A DNA stretch of 64,000 bases from Adenophora triphylla var. japonica (Eukaryota > Streptophyta > Magnoliopsida > Asterales > Campanulaceae). The position numbers were made by a program, and so were the translations under genes. Below the pieces are notes generated by a model. It made no database searches. It was given only the letters and a program-made list of their open reading frames with translations, and had not been told where the DNA came from. The DNA lies in contig JAFEMH010000759.1 in NCBI GenBank assembly GCA_022495995.1, positions 496,001 to 560,000 of the forward strand, written 5' to 3'. How positions within the stretch are numbered: the first letter of the stretch is position 1; each line of letters starts with the position of its first letter. Below, one piece after another: positions 34,362 through 46,469 of this stretch.

Positions 34362-34935
34362 AACCTAGTCAATGAGGATTGTGCTTCGTTTGCTTCCAAG
34401 GGAAGACTTTTTTGATTGTTTGTTATTTGAGAGTGCTTGAAGGTTTGAGTGCTTGAAGTTGTGCTTTTGTTTGTGTTTGAGTAGTGTTTGAAGTAGTGTT
34501 TGGGGTGGTTTAAGGGTTGTGTAGGGCTGAGATTGAGAAAATTTAGAGAGAGTGGAAAGTGTTTGGAGTGTAAGAGTAAATTGGTGGAGATGTAATGAGT
34601 TGTTGTGTCTTGTGTTGTGAAATGAGGAGGGGGAGTAATAATAATGGAGAGAGGAGGAGGGAGGTGACTCCTTGGGATGTCTCCCTCATAACCAACCAGC
34701 CCTCAAAGGTCAAACAAGGATGAACTTCCCCTTTGGTGTAAGCTTGGGAAGGCAAAACATATGGAGAAAGTAAAGATTTTCAGTTTCTATCCAACACTGT
34801 TACGCGACAAATAATATTGTTGTGCTGCGACAGCTCTTTTGCTTCGACTTATCTTGGTCAAACAGCTATGGACCGGTCCAATGGATGTCATCCTTTGTCC
34901 TTTTCCCTATTTTTTCCTCTGGTGTAACAGCTAAT
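34362..34935 (-). repeat. Old LTR-like remnant, part 3
   Basis: Continuation of the remnant after the copia element. On the minus strand this looks like the C/A-rich transcribed leader of an LTR (many CAAACACTAC, CAAGCACTC words). No coding capacity was found, and its right border was not identified. Confidence 0.35.
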
Positions 34936-35504
34936 CTTCAGATGTTGGTTATGTTGGGTATGCATACTTTAACCCTCCTAGCTTTAGCTTTAATTTGATA
35001 GATACCATAACCTCATCTCTATTTTCTGGACTTTAGGCCCATATGTAATGAAGCTTAGACTTCAATTTTTTAGTATAAATCCATTTTATAGAATAGGTTT
35101 ATTTAGGCTTGAAGACTGGCACAAGACTCATTGGACATGAGGTTTCAGTTCAAGAAGTTTCAAATCGCACGACTGAAACCGCACTAGCAAACCACAGTGT
35201 GGAATTCTTACCTTGAAACCGCTTCTTGACAACCGCAGTGATACTTCGTTGAGTAAACCGCACCAGCAAAACCACTGTGCAGTTCCAATCTTAAGACCGC
35301 ACTGAGAAATCTCACTAGTGAAACCGCACGCCTAAACTGCATCTTCACCAGACTGCATCCAATGATTGAAGACTTGAAGTTGAACCACTTATGATCGTTG
35401 GAATCCACATCAGCAATATCAAAAGTCAACTACTAAATCTTGTCACGTGACTAAGTGTCAGACAGGATCTGCAAGAATCCTGAAAAGGTGACAGATGTCC
35501 TTCA
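34936..35504 (+). repeat. LTR-like DNA with AAACCGCA words, left part
   Basis: Possible start TGTTGGTTATG at 34938. Between 35165 and 35345 the words AAACCGCA, ACCGCACT and partial inverses (ACTGTGCAGT) recur about eight times. After removal of the solo LTR it is continuous with 38326 onward, where TATAAATACTCC (38463) looks like a promoter. Suggests a copia-type LTR on the plus strand, unproven. Confidence 0.35.
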
Positions 35505-35509
35505 TTCCT

Positions 35510-38320
35510 TGTGAGCACCCCAACCCGGGACCTATCTCGTATCCCGAGCTTGAGAAGCCCAAACAAAGAAATCTCATTTTCCATTTTTTTAAAATCTTTT
35601 AATTTGCCTTTACAAGGAAATCAATTCTAAATTTTCCCATAAACAAAATCAAATATAACATCTCCCTTTGGAGGGATTTAAACAAATACCTTAAGAACCA
35701 TACTTCACTAATTACATTGAAAACCCTAATTAACATTGTTTAACAAAAGAGTTTTCATTACAACTTATGAAAGAGTAATAATTAAATATGACTCCCTACA
35801 ACCCACACATATACCTATCCTGACAAATCCCAAAAGCAACAGCCCACAATCGTCTCCCCGGCCTCACTGGTTCAGGTCACCTGTCTCAGCACAATCTAAA
35901 GCAGTAAAAGGGAAGGGGTGAGAATAAATCTCAATGAGCTATTATGAATGCAGCAAGATGCCAAACAAGATGCAACACATAGCATGGTAGCACATAACAC
36001 ATTATGAAAGCGGTAAACACCTTACGTTACCTCATTTTACCTTTTCCCGTCTGAACAATAAGTCGTACAACGTGGGAGTAAAACTCCACTCTTTGGTGAA
36101 TTGCCTCCAGCACATTCACCTCTTATAGGACTCATACCCCAGAGATCCATATAAGAAAAGATACCTATAATAGAGTATCCAAAAATAATATCGCTAACTG
36201 TAAAGCTTTAGGCTTAATACAGAAGCATTCCCCCTAAACACCAATCGCAACAGGTCTGTAAAGCCTTTTGGGTCAATACAGTCGTTAGCACACCCACTCT
36301 GTGGCCACAGAGGGGACGGTCCCAGGTATGATGAACCTTCAATCATTTATAGAACAAATCCATAATTGATTGAATTCCATTATACCCCCGAATATCAACA
36401 TGTTCAAGCACAATATAGATACTTGATACATAATCCACAGAAAGGGATAATCATATAACAACATGGTAATGTATACTCATGAAATCAATACCATAGTGCA
36501 ACAACCATTTAGTACACTATGCATCATAATATAACAACATGGTAATGTATACTCATGCTAATCAATACCATCAATGAATATAAATTCAAGTAAGGTAACC
36601 ATATAACCAAATAATCCACACTTGGGATGCAACACAACCATATACCAAATAATCCACAATTGGAATACCACATAACATTTGCCAAATAATCCACACTTAG
36701 GATGTACATAACAATATGTCTAATAGTCCATACTTAGGATATTATGGTAACCATATAATCAAAAATCCCACAACTTGGAATAACAATGCCACAAGGTGGT
36801 ACATACCCATCATCAATTAGATCAATAGTGAACCTATAGCTTCTAACCTATTGTTAACTACCCACCAAAGATATGGAGTAAGTAAGGACACTATGTATCG
36901 TAAACCATTCCTACATAGTCATTATACAACCTTGAATAACCTTAATTAAAGTTCAAGATCTATTTCCCAAGTTGGAACTATTTTGGTGAAGTACTAATCA
37001 AACTTAACAATTGTTTTCCGGACAATGATCCATATTACAAGGTCCCGATAGAGATTCAAGTTAAATTATTAAGTTGTAGTCACAATGCTTAAGTAGCCCA
37101 AGTTCTACTTTAATCTAAGTTGAGAAGGGTTGATTAATATCCGAAAGTGATTAGGTTCCATTAATTTATAGTGGTTAGGATTCTCAACCATCCTACAAGA
37201 TCATTATACAATAAGACAAGGCCTCTATGAAGGTTCAAGCTCACTTTACTAAGCGGGAGTCACAATCTATAAGTGGACCAAACAAGGTTGCTACACAAAT
37301 TCGGTTCAGATTCAAAGTTCGGTTTCACTGGGGTCTTGGGCGACCGCCCATACCTCTTGGGCGACCGCCCCGAGGGTTTTCAAAGCACTCTAATTTCTCG
37401 GACACACGGGCGCCGCTCATGCCCCCTCGCGACCGCCCAAGTGCATGAGCCAGCAATTCCCAAGTTTTCCCATTTAGTCTCTTACCATTTTACTTTCCTT
37501 TGCCATACTTCTTATACTCATGAACACCAAGAATTTTCTAATTCTACAAGGATTATCATAAAATCATATAAACCCAAAATAAGTGATTCTAAATTATTTA
37601 TCATTATAACCTTCACCCATTTCAATCCTCTAGGTTATCTTCCAAGATCACAAACTTCATTCTATTCCATTTACTACTCATTCAACTCCTATAAAATTCC
37701 CAAAGCATGAACCCAACATCATAAGAACAAGGAAAACATTAAGGAGAGTATGAACAAGTAAGAGAAGGGAAATCATAACAACTCACTTAGCAATTATGAA
37801 GTGGATTAAAGATCTTCTTAGCTCAAAGTGTTCCTCTTGACTCCACGAATCCAAAAGTACACCCGGATCTTCAAATGGAGAAGGCTTGGATTAACTACCA
37901 TTTTTGGAAGAAATATATTGGAAGGAGGTTTCCATGGAAAGAAGGTTGAGGAAGAAGAAGGAAAATGAAGGAGGAGTATGGAATTGATTGAATAATTGAA
38001 GGAGGTGGAATAATGAGGGAGTATGGGGAAGAGTTGAAAAATATGACAAAGGATGAGGAATTTAAGGGGAGGGCATGGCCCCCCATCCCCCAAATGACTA
38101 GGCTTTCAACAATTCCACAAAAATAAATCTATCTACCCACATTTTATTTATTTTGTCCATTTCTATTATTATACTTCTCCCAAGATGCTTTATTAAATTT
38201 TCCAATCATTTCAACCTAAAATAAGAAATCGAATATATAAAATGAACACATAATATTAATAATAATATTAAAAACAATTAATATGATGCTAAAATAGTGC
38301 CTAGGGTTAGGGTCGTTACA
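35510..38320 (-). mobile_element. Solo LTR related to the Tekay-like family
   Basis: 2811 bp between two TTCCT copies (35505-35509, 38321-38325). On the minus strand it starts TGTAACGACCCTAACCCTAG and ends in GGGTGCTCACA. It shares the ends and the internal block around GACCGCTCTGAGACAGG with the LTRs at 10210 and 24733, for example the inverse of GGCCTCACTGGTTC at about 35859. No internal region remains, so it arose by recombination between two LTRs. A GGGCGACCGCCC cluster lies at about 37330-37440. Confidence 0.9.
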
Positions 38321-38325
38321 TTCCT

Positions 38326-38872
38326 TATTTGCAGCTAAGGTCTAATCAGCTTTATCTGCAACTTCTGAACAAGGGACAAAAGTGGATTTGTGGACTAATC
38401 AGAATGCACCAGTACAGTACTTCGCCAGCTGTATCATAACGGCTACTTTCTTGGTGCTTGGGTATAAATACTCCTAATCTTCAACATTTGAAGATTGCTT
38501 GAGAAATTAAAATTATAGTGAGTTCATAAGAAGATTGAAGCTTTTTCCAGAAATTTACAATCCTTTTAATCTTTATCTTCTTCCTTCAAGAACTTATTTT
38601 GTCTTTATCTGTTTGAACCACTCCAAATATTGTGTCCAAGCTTCATGGAAGGTTTTTGCTTGATGACTAGGGGTGTCATGGTGGGATCAAGGGTTCCTAT
38701 GAGGGAGCCAGAATGAGACGGTCCTGGCGATTCCATGTGACATGGGCAAGCATTGTTTACTTTGATGGTGGCGGTCGGTTGAGGATGAGTGTCGTCAACG
38801 TATTTGAGAAGGTCAAGGCCGAATGGGAGAGAGGTGACTCGGGATGCCCGGGTGGGGTTTGCATTGGGATAG
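38326..38872 (+). repeat. LTR-like DNA, right part
   Basis: Continues 34936-35504. It contains GGTATAAATACTCC (about 38461) followed by a T/C-rich leader-like stretch. The sequence from about 38650 to 38870 (GGTGTCATGGTGGGATC...) is not recognised and has no ORF. The right end of the element is not determined. Confidence 0.3.
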
Positions 38873-38936
38873 GTTAAGAATGCTAAGATGGAGCCGAGAT
38901 TTGAGGAGGATCATTGATCCTTAACACTTATTTTCA
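38873..38936 (+). repeat. 64-bp direct repeat, copy 1
   Basis: GTTAAGAATGCTAAGATGGA to CTTATTTTCA, identical by eye to 39342-39405. The interval between the copies contains a Stowaway MITE and about 110 bp of A/T-rich DNA. Confidence 0.9.
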
Positions 38937-38951
38937 CAATGATAACATATA

Positions 38952-39230
38952 CTCCCTCTGTCCCATTGATAGTTTCACCTTTTGCCAAAACGGGTGTCCC
39001 GTTAAAAGCTTCACCTTTTTCTAAAATGACAGAGAATCTTTACTATTCCACCCACTAATTCTCTCTCCTACTTTACTTTTATACTCATAACACCAATCAA
39101 CTTTACTATTCACTCCACTCATTCTCTCTCCTATTTTACTTTTATACTCACAACACTTTCTCCACTAACCTTTTTTCTTAATTTGTGTGACATGCTCAAA
39201 AGGGTGAAGCTATCAATGGGACGGAGGGAG
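38952..39230. mobile_element. Stowaway-type MITE
   Basis: Ends CTCCCTCTGTCCCATTGATA and the inverse ...TATCAATGGGACGGAGGGAG, flanked by TA on both sides. 279 bp, no coding capacity. Confidence 0.9.
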
Positions 39231-39341
39231 TATATATTACAAATTGTTGTAACTAATCTATCTAGAAATATACATGATCATAAAATACAAATTAAAGATA
39301 TACATGATCAGTCAAACTATGAAACAAAATATGTGATATAT

Positions 39342-39405
39342 GTTAAGAATGCTAAGATGGAGCCGAGATTTGAGGAGGATCATTGATCCTTAACACTTAT
39401 TTTCA
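39342..39405 (+). repeat. 64-bp direct repeat, copy 2
   Basis: Second copy of 38873-38936, starting GTTAAGAATGCTAAGATGG. Confidence 0.9.
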
Positions 39406-39569
39406 TGTCAGTGTAGTAATTTTTCAGTTTTTCTTTCTTGTGTAGCAGCTTTGTGCTAGAAGTTCCAAATATGAGTGCATGCAGAATTTGTTGTATACTC
39501 CAACTTCCGGTATTTACTTCTATAGTACTTCAAACTCACTCTGTCGATTTAAATCATACGACCTAATGG

Positions 39570-39795
39570 CAGTGGCGGTCCCAGGATTTCTTTTGAGAGG
39601 GGGGGGGGGGCAAAATTATTGTTATTAGTGAAAGGGGGCTAATTCATTTTTTTTTTCTACACACAAAGGAGGGAAACTTTAAATAAATTGCACTAATACC
39701 TCTAGATTTTTAAAATATTTACACTATTTAAAAAGAAAAATTTTTAAATAAGGGGGGCAAGTGCCCCCTTTGAGAGGGCTGTAGGTCAGCCCCTG
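39570..39795. mobile_element. hAT-type MITE, 8-bp TSD
   Basis: Starts CAGTGGCGGTCCCAGGA and ends TGTAGGTCAGCCCCTG. The flanking 8-mers CCTAATGG (39562-39569, 39796-39803) are identical. An 8-bp duplication with CAGNGGCG-type ends is the hAT signature. G- and T-runs inside are noticeable. Confidence 0.85.
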
Positions 39796-40038
39796 CCTAA
39801 TGGCAAACAATTTATCCATGAGACTTAAAATGATCACGCCAAAACTGGCACTTCTCAACTTAATCTAATATGTCTGACATTGATATATACATACATGTTC
39901 ATATAGATTACATGAATTTGCTTATTACTTGGTAAAAAATAATACTGCCAAATCAAAATACCTATTTTCTGAGCAGGGATTTTCCTAGACAATAAGAATT
40001 CTTACATAGAGAAAAAACGAGAAATGTTTACTTTTTTC

Positions 40039-41823
40039 TCATCCGATCGTCTCTGTGGTTGTATCGTCAGAGGGCCAAATCACTGTCGCCATGAGCCTTT
40101 CACGCATCAGCTCCAAGTTCTGATCAGATATCTCCTTGTACATTTCAGCATGGTCACATTTCTATAACAATTATATCGTAAATGAAATCTCAGTAATAAA
40201 ACTTTGATGTTTGTTATTTGGTTTGCGTAAAACCAATATCATGGAAATTAAATAATTAATGTAATACCTTAATCCATTTTGCGTAGAGGTGAAGTCGTGT
40301 CACCATTACTCGTTCTGCAAGATCTTGCTTCTCCTATTATCATAACAATCAAGATAAATCTTAAGAAAATGATTTAAGAATCCATTAACAAATTGATAAT
40401 CCCTCTATCCCAAATGCCGCTTTTGACAAATCAACTTTTAAGGGGCGTTTGGTAGCCCTTCTTAGGACCGAATAGGATTATTAGTCCAATAAGCTTGATG
40501 TTTGGTAGATTAAATGCAATCGGAGTAATAATCCTAACAACCCGGATAAGGCCTCTTATCCCCTTCATATATATCCCAAAAAAATGGTGGTATTCTCTTC
40601 ACTATTAATACAGGTTAATCCTATCATGCTACCAAACGAGCCCTTAAAGTTTTATCTTTGTAGGATTATTTCCTCTTTTGAAAGAGCAACTCTTCTTTTG
40701 GGAAGAGACAATTATGGTAAGTACGACTCTTTTTTTTTCGGCAGAGGGAATGGAGTATTCAATTTTGACATGCTTTTACGAAAAATGTTTACAAAATTTA
40801 GGTTATAAATACAGTTGGGAATGAATGATAGGATGTTGTGTTTGCAGACCCCACTACTCATCAATTCAATATCCAATCGGTTATTGCCAACTGAATTTGT
40901 AACCAAATTTTTTTATAACCCTGGCATTGCTCTTTGGAAACTACATACCTTTACAAGGACCCGAAGGAAATGCTTCCCATCACTAGGCTTGTTTCTTGTC
41001 ACAAAACTGTCATGAAAACAAACAAGAAAGTACACAGTGATTCAATATATTGAAATTAGTTTCAAAAGACAAATCCATAAACAATTTTCTTATTCAAATA
41101 ATCGTTCATATAATACGAAAGTTAAGCAAAGATGATAATTAACTTACTCGTAGAACCATCGGTATTCCGTTGGATTCATCTCGTAGAGCTGGTTCATAAC
41201 AGTCCTCACAGCTTTGTACGTAAACAAATTAATTACTTGCTGCAATCAGAATAATCGTAATCAAACAAAAATAAAAAGATGGACAAAAGAATGCAATTGC
41301 ATGGTGATGAAAACTAAATGGTCAGCCACATTCTATGTTCTTGTTCAGAAGAGTAATGGCAAACAGTGTATTCCCAGTTGCTGAACCTACAGTCTTAGAA
41401 GTTAGAAGACCTCTATAATATCTAAGAAAACCAATTTCAAAAATGTAATAACATGCTTCCTCCGTCTCAAAATGAATGTCCATTTTCATCCTTAGATCAA
41501 GAACAAAAATGGACATTTCTCATTTCTCTTTTCTATTTCCTTGATCAAAATTCAAGAACCAGCTAAATCTAGGCATCACTAAGAAAAATGTATTCAAATT
41601 GTTCAATAACAGCTTGCTACTAAGAAATCTCTAACACATAATATGCTTCACGAGTCTTAAACAATCTTCAAGAACATCAACAAAACAATTCAAGATTACA
41701 ACTACCACTTGTCAACAGATCCGGCGAAGCCAGAAACGTAGTCTGTCGTGAATCGACCCAGGAAAGCAAATTGACATTCCTCCAGAAATCTTAAAGCAAC
41801 ATCAAAACAAAAACTAAAATCAT

Positions 41824-41862
<39 letters not shown>

Positions 41863-42171
41863 GCAACAGCAACAAAAAAAATCAATTCTTACAGTTTTAA
41901 CATCCCCAAAGCTGTCTTCATACTGTCCAGCCAATTCATTCACAATCACCATACCCCTACTACCCTTGCTTGGCTGCTTTTTTGAACAAAGTCCTTTTAC
42001 AGGAAGCCTTGAACCAACAAAAGAGCTGTTCAAAGGCAAGTGCCTTTTCGATTTCCTATGAAAAACTGAATCCCCACTATTCATTGTTGATGCCAAAGCA
42101 TCCACACACAAACATGGTGAACTGTGTGAATCCACCATTGATGTCCCCACCACTGCCAAACCCCCAACCAT
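40039..42171 (-). CDS. RBCX: RbcX-like Rubisco assembly chaperone, plastid
   Basis: Five exons on the minus strand: 42171-41893, 41239-41148, 41006-40949, 40333-40268 and 40161-40039. They total 205 aa with correct GT/AG junctions and phases. The first ~75 residues are Ser/Lys/Arg-rich, as expected for a chloroplast transit peptide. From about residue 78 the RbcX fold is recognisable: GGQYEDSF-like GQYEDSFGDVKTQVINLFTY, AVRTVMNQLYEMNPTEYRWF, then NKPSDGKHFLRVL, LAERVMVTRLHLYAKWIKKC and the acidic C-terminus. RbcX dimers clamp the C-terminal peptide of the Rubisco large subunit during L8S8 assembly. The sequence fits the plant RbcX2-like type; the paralogue is my inference. Intron 1 has a CAA microsatellite and intron 3 a nested MITE pair. 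There are no breaks. The start at 42171 is the only ATG giving the transit peptide in frame. Confidence 0.9.
40399..40755. mobile_element. Degenerate Stowaway MITE containing another MITE
   Basis: Outer ends CCCTCTATCCCAAATGCCG and the inverse CGGCAGAGGGAATGGAG, with TA at the right end. It lies in RBCX intron 3. The outer element is interrupted by the inner one at 40442. Confidence 0.6.
40442..40643. mobile_element. Tourist/Harbinger-like MITE
   Basis: Ends GGGGCGTTTGGTAGCCC and GCTACCAAACGAGCCC, both next to TTAA, consistent with a 3-bp TWA-type duplication. About 202 bp. Confidence 0.7.
41461..41570. repeat. MITE remnant between RBCX exons 1 and 2
   Basis: CCTCCGTCTCAAAATGAATG at the left resembles a Stowaway-type end, and AAAATGGACATTT is inverted-repeated. 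The right end is not clear. Confidence 0.4.
41824..41873. repeat. CAA microsatellite in RBCX intron 1
   Basis: About 16 CAA/ACA units with two CAG interruptions, ending about 20 bp from the exon 1 splice donor. Confidence 0.95.
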
Positions 42172-42603
42172 CCTAATTAAATCTCACCCACAAAAAAAGC
42201 CCTTTTCTTGAAACCCTTTTGACAATAAACAGAGTATTAATGGAAATTTAAAATTAGAAGCAAATGAATCAAGAATTGAAGAAAGTAAGAGCAACCCAGG
42301 TGAGAAAATTGAAAAAGATTTGGTGGGTGTCCAAGAAAATTGGGGATTGACTAAGTGAGGTCAAAGATTCATGTACTAGGAGATTCAGAGTGGGAATTAA
42401 GGGTTTGAAAGGAGTGTGGAAAGAAGGTGTTGCAAGGGAAAAGAGGTAATTGTTTGATTGGTGAAGGTTGTACTAATTTTATCTGTGTGTAAATCAAAGA
42501 CCAGAAATAATTTTGAGGTCCAAAATTCTCCAAGTGGGGCAGCTGTTTGTATACAAATCAAGCAAGGCAGTTGAGCCACTTTCTGCTACGGAGTATTTTC
42601 GTT

Positions 42604-42672
42604 TGTTTTTTTTTTTTTTTATACCCGTGCTCACGCTCGCCGAACTAATCCTGCACCACCAGCTACACGTAC
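42604..42672 (-). mobile_element. 5'-truncated SINE-like insertion, 16-bp TSD
   Basis: A 69-bp insert between two ACGGAGTATTTTCGTT copies (42588-42603, 42673-42688). It starts with a T run, that is a poly(A) tail on the minus strand. The minus sequence GGTGCAGGATTAGTTCGG resembles the 3' part of plant SINEs. A long duplication plus an A tail indicates target-primed reverse transcription. Confidence 0.7.
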
Positions 42673-42689
42673 ACGGAGTATTTTCGTTA

Positions 42690-43494
42690 TGAAGATGGAC
42701 GGTTGTTCTAGTTTGGTGGCTCTTTGTTCTGGTTAGGAAAAAATCAGACTCTTGGGCCGTAGCATTCTATTGTCATTTGATGGATCCGGAGGGTGTGCAT
42801 TTGAATTGCAAGCAGTTTTGGCTCGCACAATTCTGTCTATCCATTTTGATCTCGATAATTATTATTTAGTGAGTCATTTAAGGGTATTTTAGACATTTTT
42901 GCTCAACTCGTTAATCTGGCATGAGCATTCAAGTCACGCAATCTTAGCACTCGAGCCAAGTGATATACGGTCAGCTATATTTTTTCGGTATTTATTGTAG
43001 ATCAATAGTATTGAGACAAATTAAATTTACAAAAATTGATTATAAACGGAGAACATGGTATAGTAAGAATTGATTAATTGGATGTTTAATTAATGAATAA
43101 TGGGATTCAAATGCAAAAAATCCAATCAATTTGTGTCAACTATATTTATGTCAAAAAAATTGTGAGATTATTTTTAATTATTATTCTTTGTAAAAAAATT
43201 GTGAGATTTTTTGTTGCAACATTGCAACCATATATCAAACTCCTTCGGTTTCAAAATTATTTTTTCATTTTTTTGTCGTTACTACGAAGGAATTTTGATT
43301 AATAATTTTAGGTTGATTTAGTTATACAAATGCAAATCTAAAACTTGTTATTGATACACCGCCATCAATAAAAGTTTTAGATTTTTATTAAGACAGCTAA
43401 ATCAATCCAAAGATATTGCTTAAAATTTAAAAATAACCACAAATAAAATTGTAAAATCAATACTATCAATAACAAGTTTCAATAAAGGAGTGAC
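42690..43494. other. Intergenic, no gene seen
   Basis: A/T-rich DNA between RBCX and the hnRNP gene. An old MITE-like inverted repeat is visible at about 43238-43480 (AAACTTGTTATTGATA near 43340, inverse near 43455). No ORF beyond chance length. Confidence 0.5.
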
Positions 43495-43612
43495 CAGCGA
43501 TAAATCAAAGTCTCACCATCGGTGAGCGATAGGTTGGAACCCCATTCTCGACTCCTGACTAAATTAGGACATCGTAAAATAATAATAATAATAAAAAAAA
43601 AAACGTGTACTA
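43490..43612 (+). mobile_element. Possible SINE with A-rich tail
   Basis: GGTTGGAACCCC at about 43532 resembles the RNA polymerase III B box, preceded by AGTGACCAGCGATAAATC and followed by CTCGACTCC, then ATAATAATAAT and an A run. A target duplication was not found, so this is only likely. Confidence 0.45.
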
Positions 43613-44917
43613 GTGAAGTTTCAAACCGTGTGTGTTACTTGTGGGGAAGACTAATGCTTTAACCTTTAGAATTGTTCATCATAATTTGATTCAACATGCA
43701 CCACATCAATCTCCATCCTATTAGTCATCTCCTTTTTGGTGAAGGTGATGATAGTCATTGCCATTTCTTACAAAGGTTGGAATCTCAATCTATGGCTATC
43801 ATAAATTCTCCTAAATCTAAATCTAGGGCTGAAAATTAATAACAAATCTAGATGAAAGTGACTTCTTTTATTCTCCTAAATAAATAAATAAGCAAATTTT
43901 GATCTATGTAATATTGTTATTACCTTTGTCATAAAATAAATAAAATAAATTAAGGTCGATCGTATTTGATTGTGTTTACTGTGTTTTATTTCAAATTTTA
44001 TGTTAAAAAATATGGTCCGAAATTTAAAAAGTTTGTTATTTAAAGGTTTTTAGACAGAAAATTAGAAGAATTAAATTAAGTCTCCACGTGTCTAACATGT
44101 GCATGGCACTTGGGAGTTATAATTCCTAGTTTACCCTTTATTCCCCGATCCTAAATTAACAAAATTCTAATGTTTAACCTCAATTTGAAAATGGCTCTTA
44201 CCCTTTTTTGTAATTTGTCAAAAAAAAAAAAAACAATCTAATTTTATCCAAAGAAAAAAATAACTAGATTTTAACTAGACAAAATACTTAAAAACCTCAC
44301 TATCTCAAACTTATCAATGTATTTACCTTCTTTCTACTCTCCGGGAAAGAAAATAAACACACATTCTTCTCGCTTTATCTAAATAAATCAAATAAGGAAA
44401 ATATACAATAGTAATTCTATTAGAAAATTATACAATAGCAATCTTACAAGAAAACTAAATAATACAAGTTATATGAGAATCTTCGGTATATTATGTATAT
44501 CTCTAATATGTTATCGTAAGATGGACGATCGAATAATGAGACCAATCTTAGAGATGATGTGATGAAGCCATATGTGGTGTAATGGTTGATGAGTACTTGT
44601 GCCAGCTGATCCTGGCCATGAAAAAGAGGTGTTCTCATACAAAAATCCTTCACAATAAAGGAATCCAAAAAAAAAAAAATGATATATTTTTAAAAAAGAA
44701 AAGAAAATTTAGAGAGAAAATAATATTATGGGAAGGAGAGAGGGATGGGAAGAGAGACAAAAAGAAGGAAACGTGAGAGATTTTTTATTTTTTTTTATAA
44801 AACGGAAGATCGAACATTTAGAGGGGGAGAGAGAAGAAAAGAGAAAATAAACTTTTTTAATGAATATTTAGAGAGAAAAGGAAATAAAAAAATATTTAGA
44901 GTGAGAAAGAGTAAGGA
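43613..44917. other. Intergenic, no gene seen
   Basis: A/T-rich sequence with homopolymer runs and simple AAATA/GAGA stretches. No gene, RNA gene or well-bounded repeat was recognised. Confidence 0.5.
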
Positions 44918-45131
44918 GATGACAAAAAAGTATCGCCTTTGAAGTGATCAAAGAAAATGGTAGGAGCTGACACAATAGCATCGTCAATTTGAAGTGGTCA
45001 TAGAGGGAAAGTGGATGCCACAATAGAATCGCCTAATTTGAAGTGGTCAAGGAGATGACACAATAGCATCGCTTAATTTGAAGGGGTTAAAAAAAGGAGG
45101 GAGATGACACAATAGCATCATCTAATTTGAT
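44918..45131. repeat. Degenerate minisatellite, five units
   Basis: Units of 40-50 bp built on GACACAATAGCATCGCCTAA TTTGAAGTGGTCA, starting near 44918, 44967, 45015, 45055 and 45104. The first and last units are the most divergent or truncated. Confidence 0.75.
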
Positions 45132-46469
45132 TTTCTTCGTTAAAAGAAAAAAAAAACAATGATTTTAAAAAGGGAAAAAAGATTTGAAAAAAATAAGGAA
45201 AAAGGGATGAAGACGAAGAGTACGAAAGAAATTTAGGCAATAGTGAAAGAGATGACCAAGTGTTTTTTTTTTTTTTTTTTTTTTTTTGGAGGCACTGGGG
45301 TGAGGATGGTTGGGAAACATTGGATCTAAATTTAAATTTAAGTACATGCGTTTAAGTTTTACTTACAGGAGACGAGGGTTAAGGTTGAGTTCCATTTAAC
45401 TTTCTTTTATCCTTTTGTTTTCTTTTTTATACTTTGAACACTTAACAAAAAGGGACGTTTCCAAATTGATGACTAAACTTAGAGGGACGCTTTCAAATAT
45501 GCGTTTAATGTTAGAACTTTGTCAATTTACTATCTGATTATCTCATCAATTTGGGATTATGCCCATATTCATAACCAAACTAACCTTATAATTATTATAT
45601 GTGCCAAATACGTGGGCAGTTAAGCGAGTATTTCTTATAGTTTCGCGCAAAAGTCTCTAACTGACTAACTTTAAAAATTTTGAATCTCAAATTGACAAAA
45701 TTGAAATATCATATCATAATTAACACATTTCCCCCAAAGTTTGAACCTTATTTTGTCAATTGCCCTAACTCTTATGATAAATTTTATTTCCAATACTAGG
45801 AAATACCATTATACAAGTTGAAATTGTTAGATTATCTAAATCTGTCAACTTAATTGCGTGACTGAGAGTTTTAACTAACAACCTGTTAATTTTAACTAAT
45901 GGTCTGATAAATTTAACATGAGATCGCAATAACAAGCTACTCGAAAATTGGGGGTCCCAAATTACGAGTTGATATTGTTCAATCGCCAATAAAAATGGGT
46001 GTCACTTAAAATCTCCATTGGATGCGTGGATGATAAACTAGAAAAATAGAAAATCTTATATTTCATTGTGTTAGGAAAAATATAACACATTGAAAAACAT
46101 GACTTTGAGATTAAAAAAACACTGTTTTTTTTCCAACACAATTACAATAACAAACAACAACAAATATTAGTTTCAAAATGATTTGAGATTGTTTAACATG
46201 AAACATGAAATTGTTTAAAATAATAATAGTATAATTATAATGATAAAATAAATAAATAACAAATAATTTTTTAAAAAAAATTGAATGGAATTATAAATAA
46301 AAATAAATGAAATACAATAAAATTAAAACTAAAGAAGAATAGGTGGAAGAAAATTGGAAACAAAACGAATGCCAAAACTAAAATGGACAGAGAATTTTAA
46401 CGACGTCGTATGATCCCCTTAAACAGAAGCATGCCACATTAAACCTGGATTCAGAACCAGAAATCCGTC

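Noticed and set aside
37273..37710. 145-codon ORF in the solo LTR
   Set aside because: It lies entirely within an LTR and has no similarity to any known domain.
38451..38480. Promoter of a host gene at TATAAATACTCC
   Set aside because: No coding exon follows and the surrounding DNA looks like an LTR; kept only as part of an LTR-like remnant.
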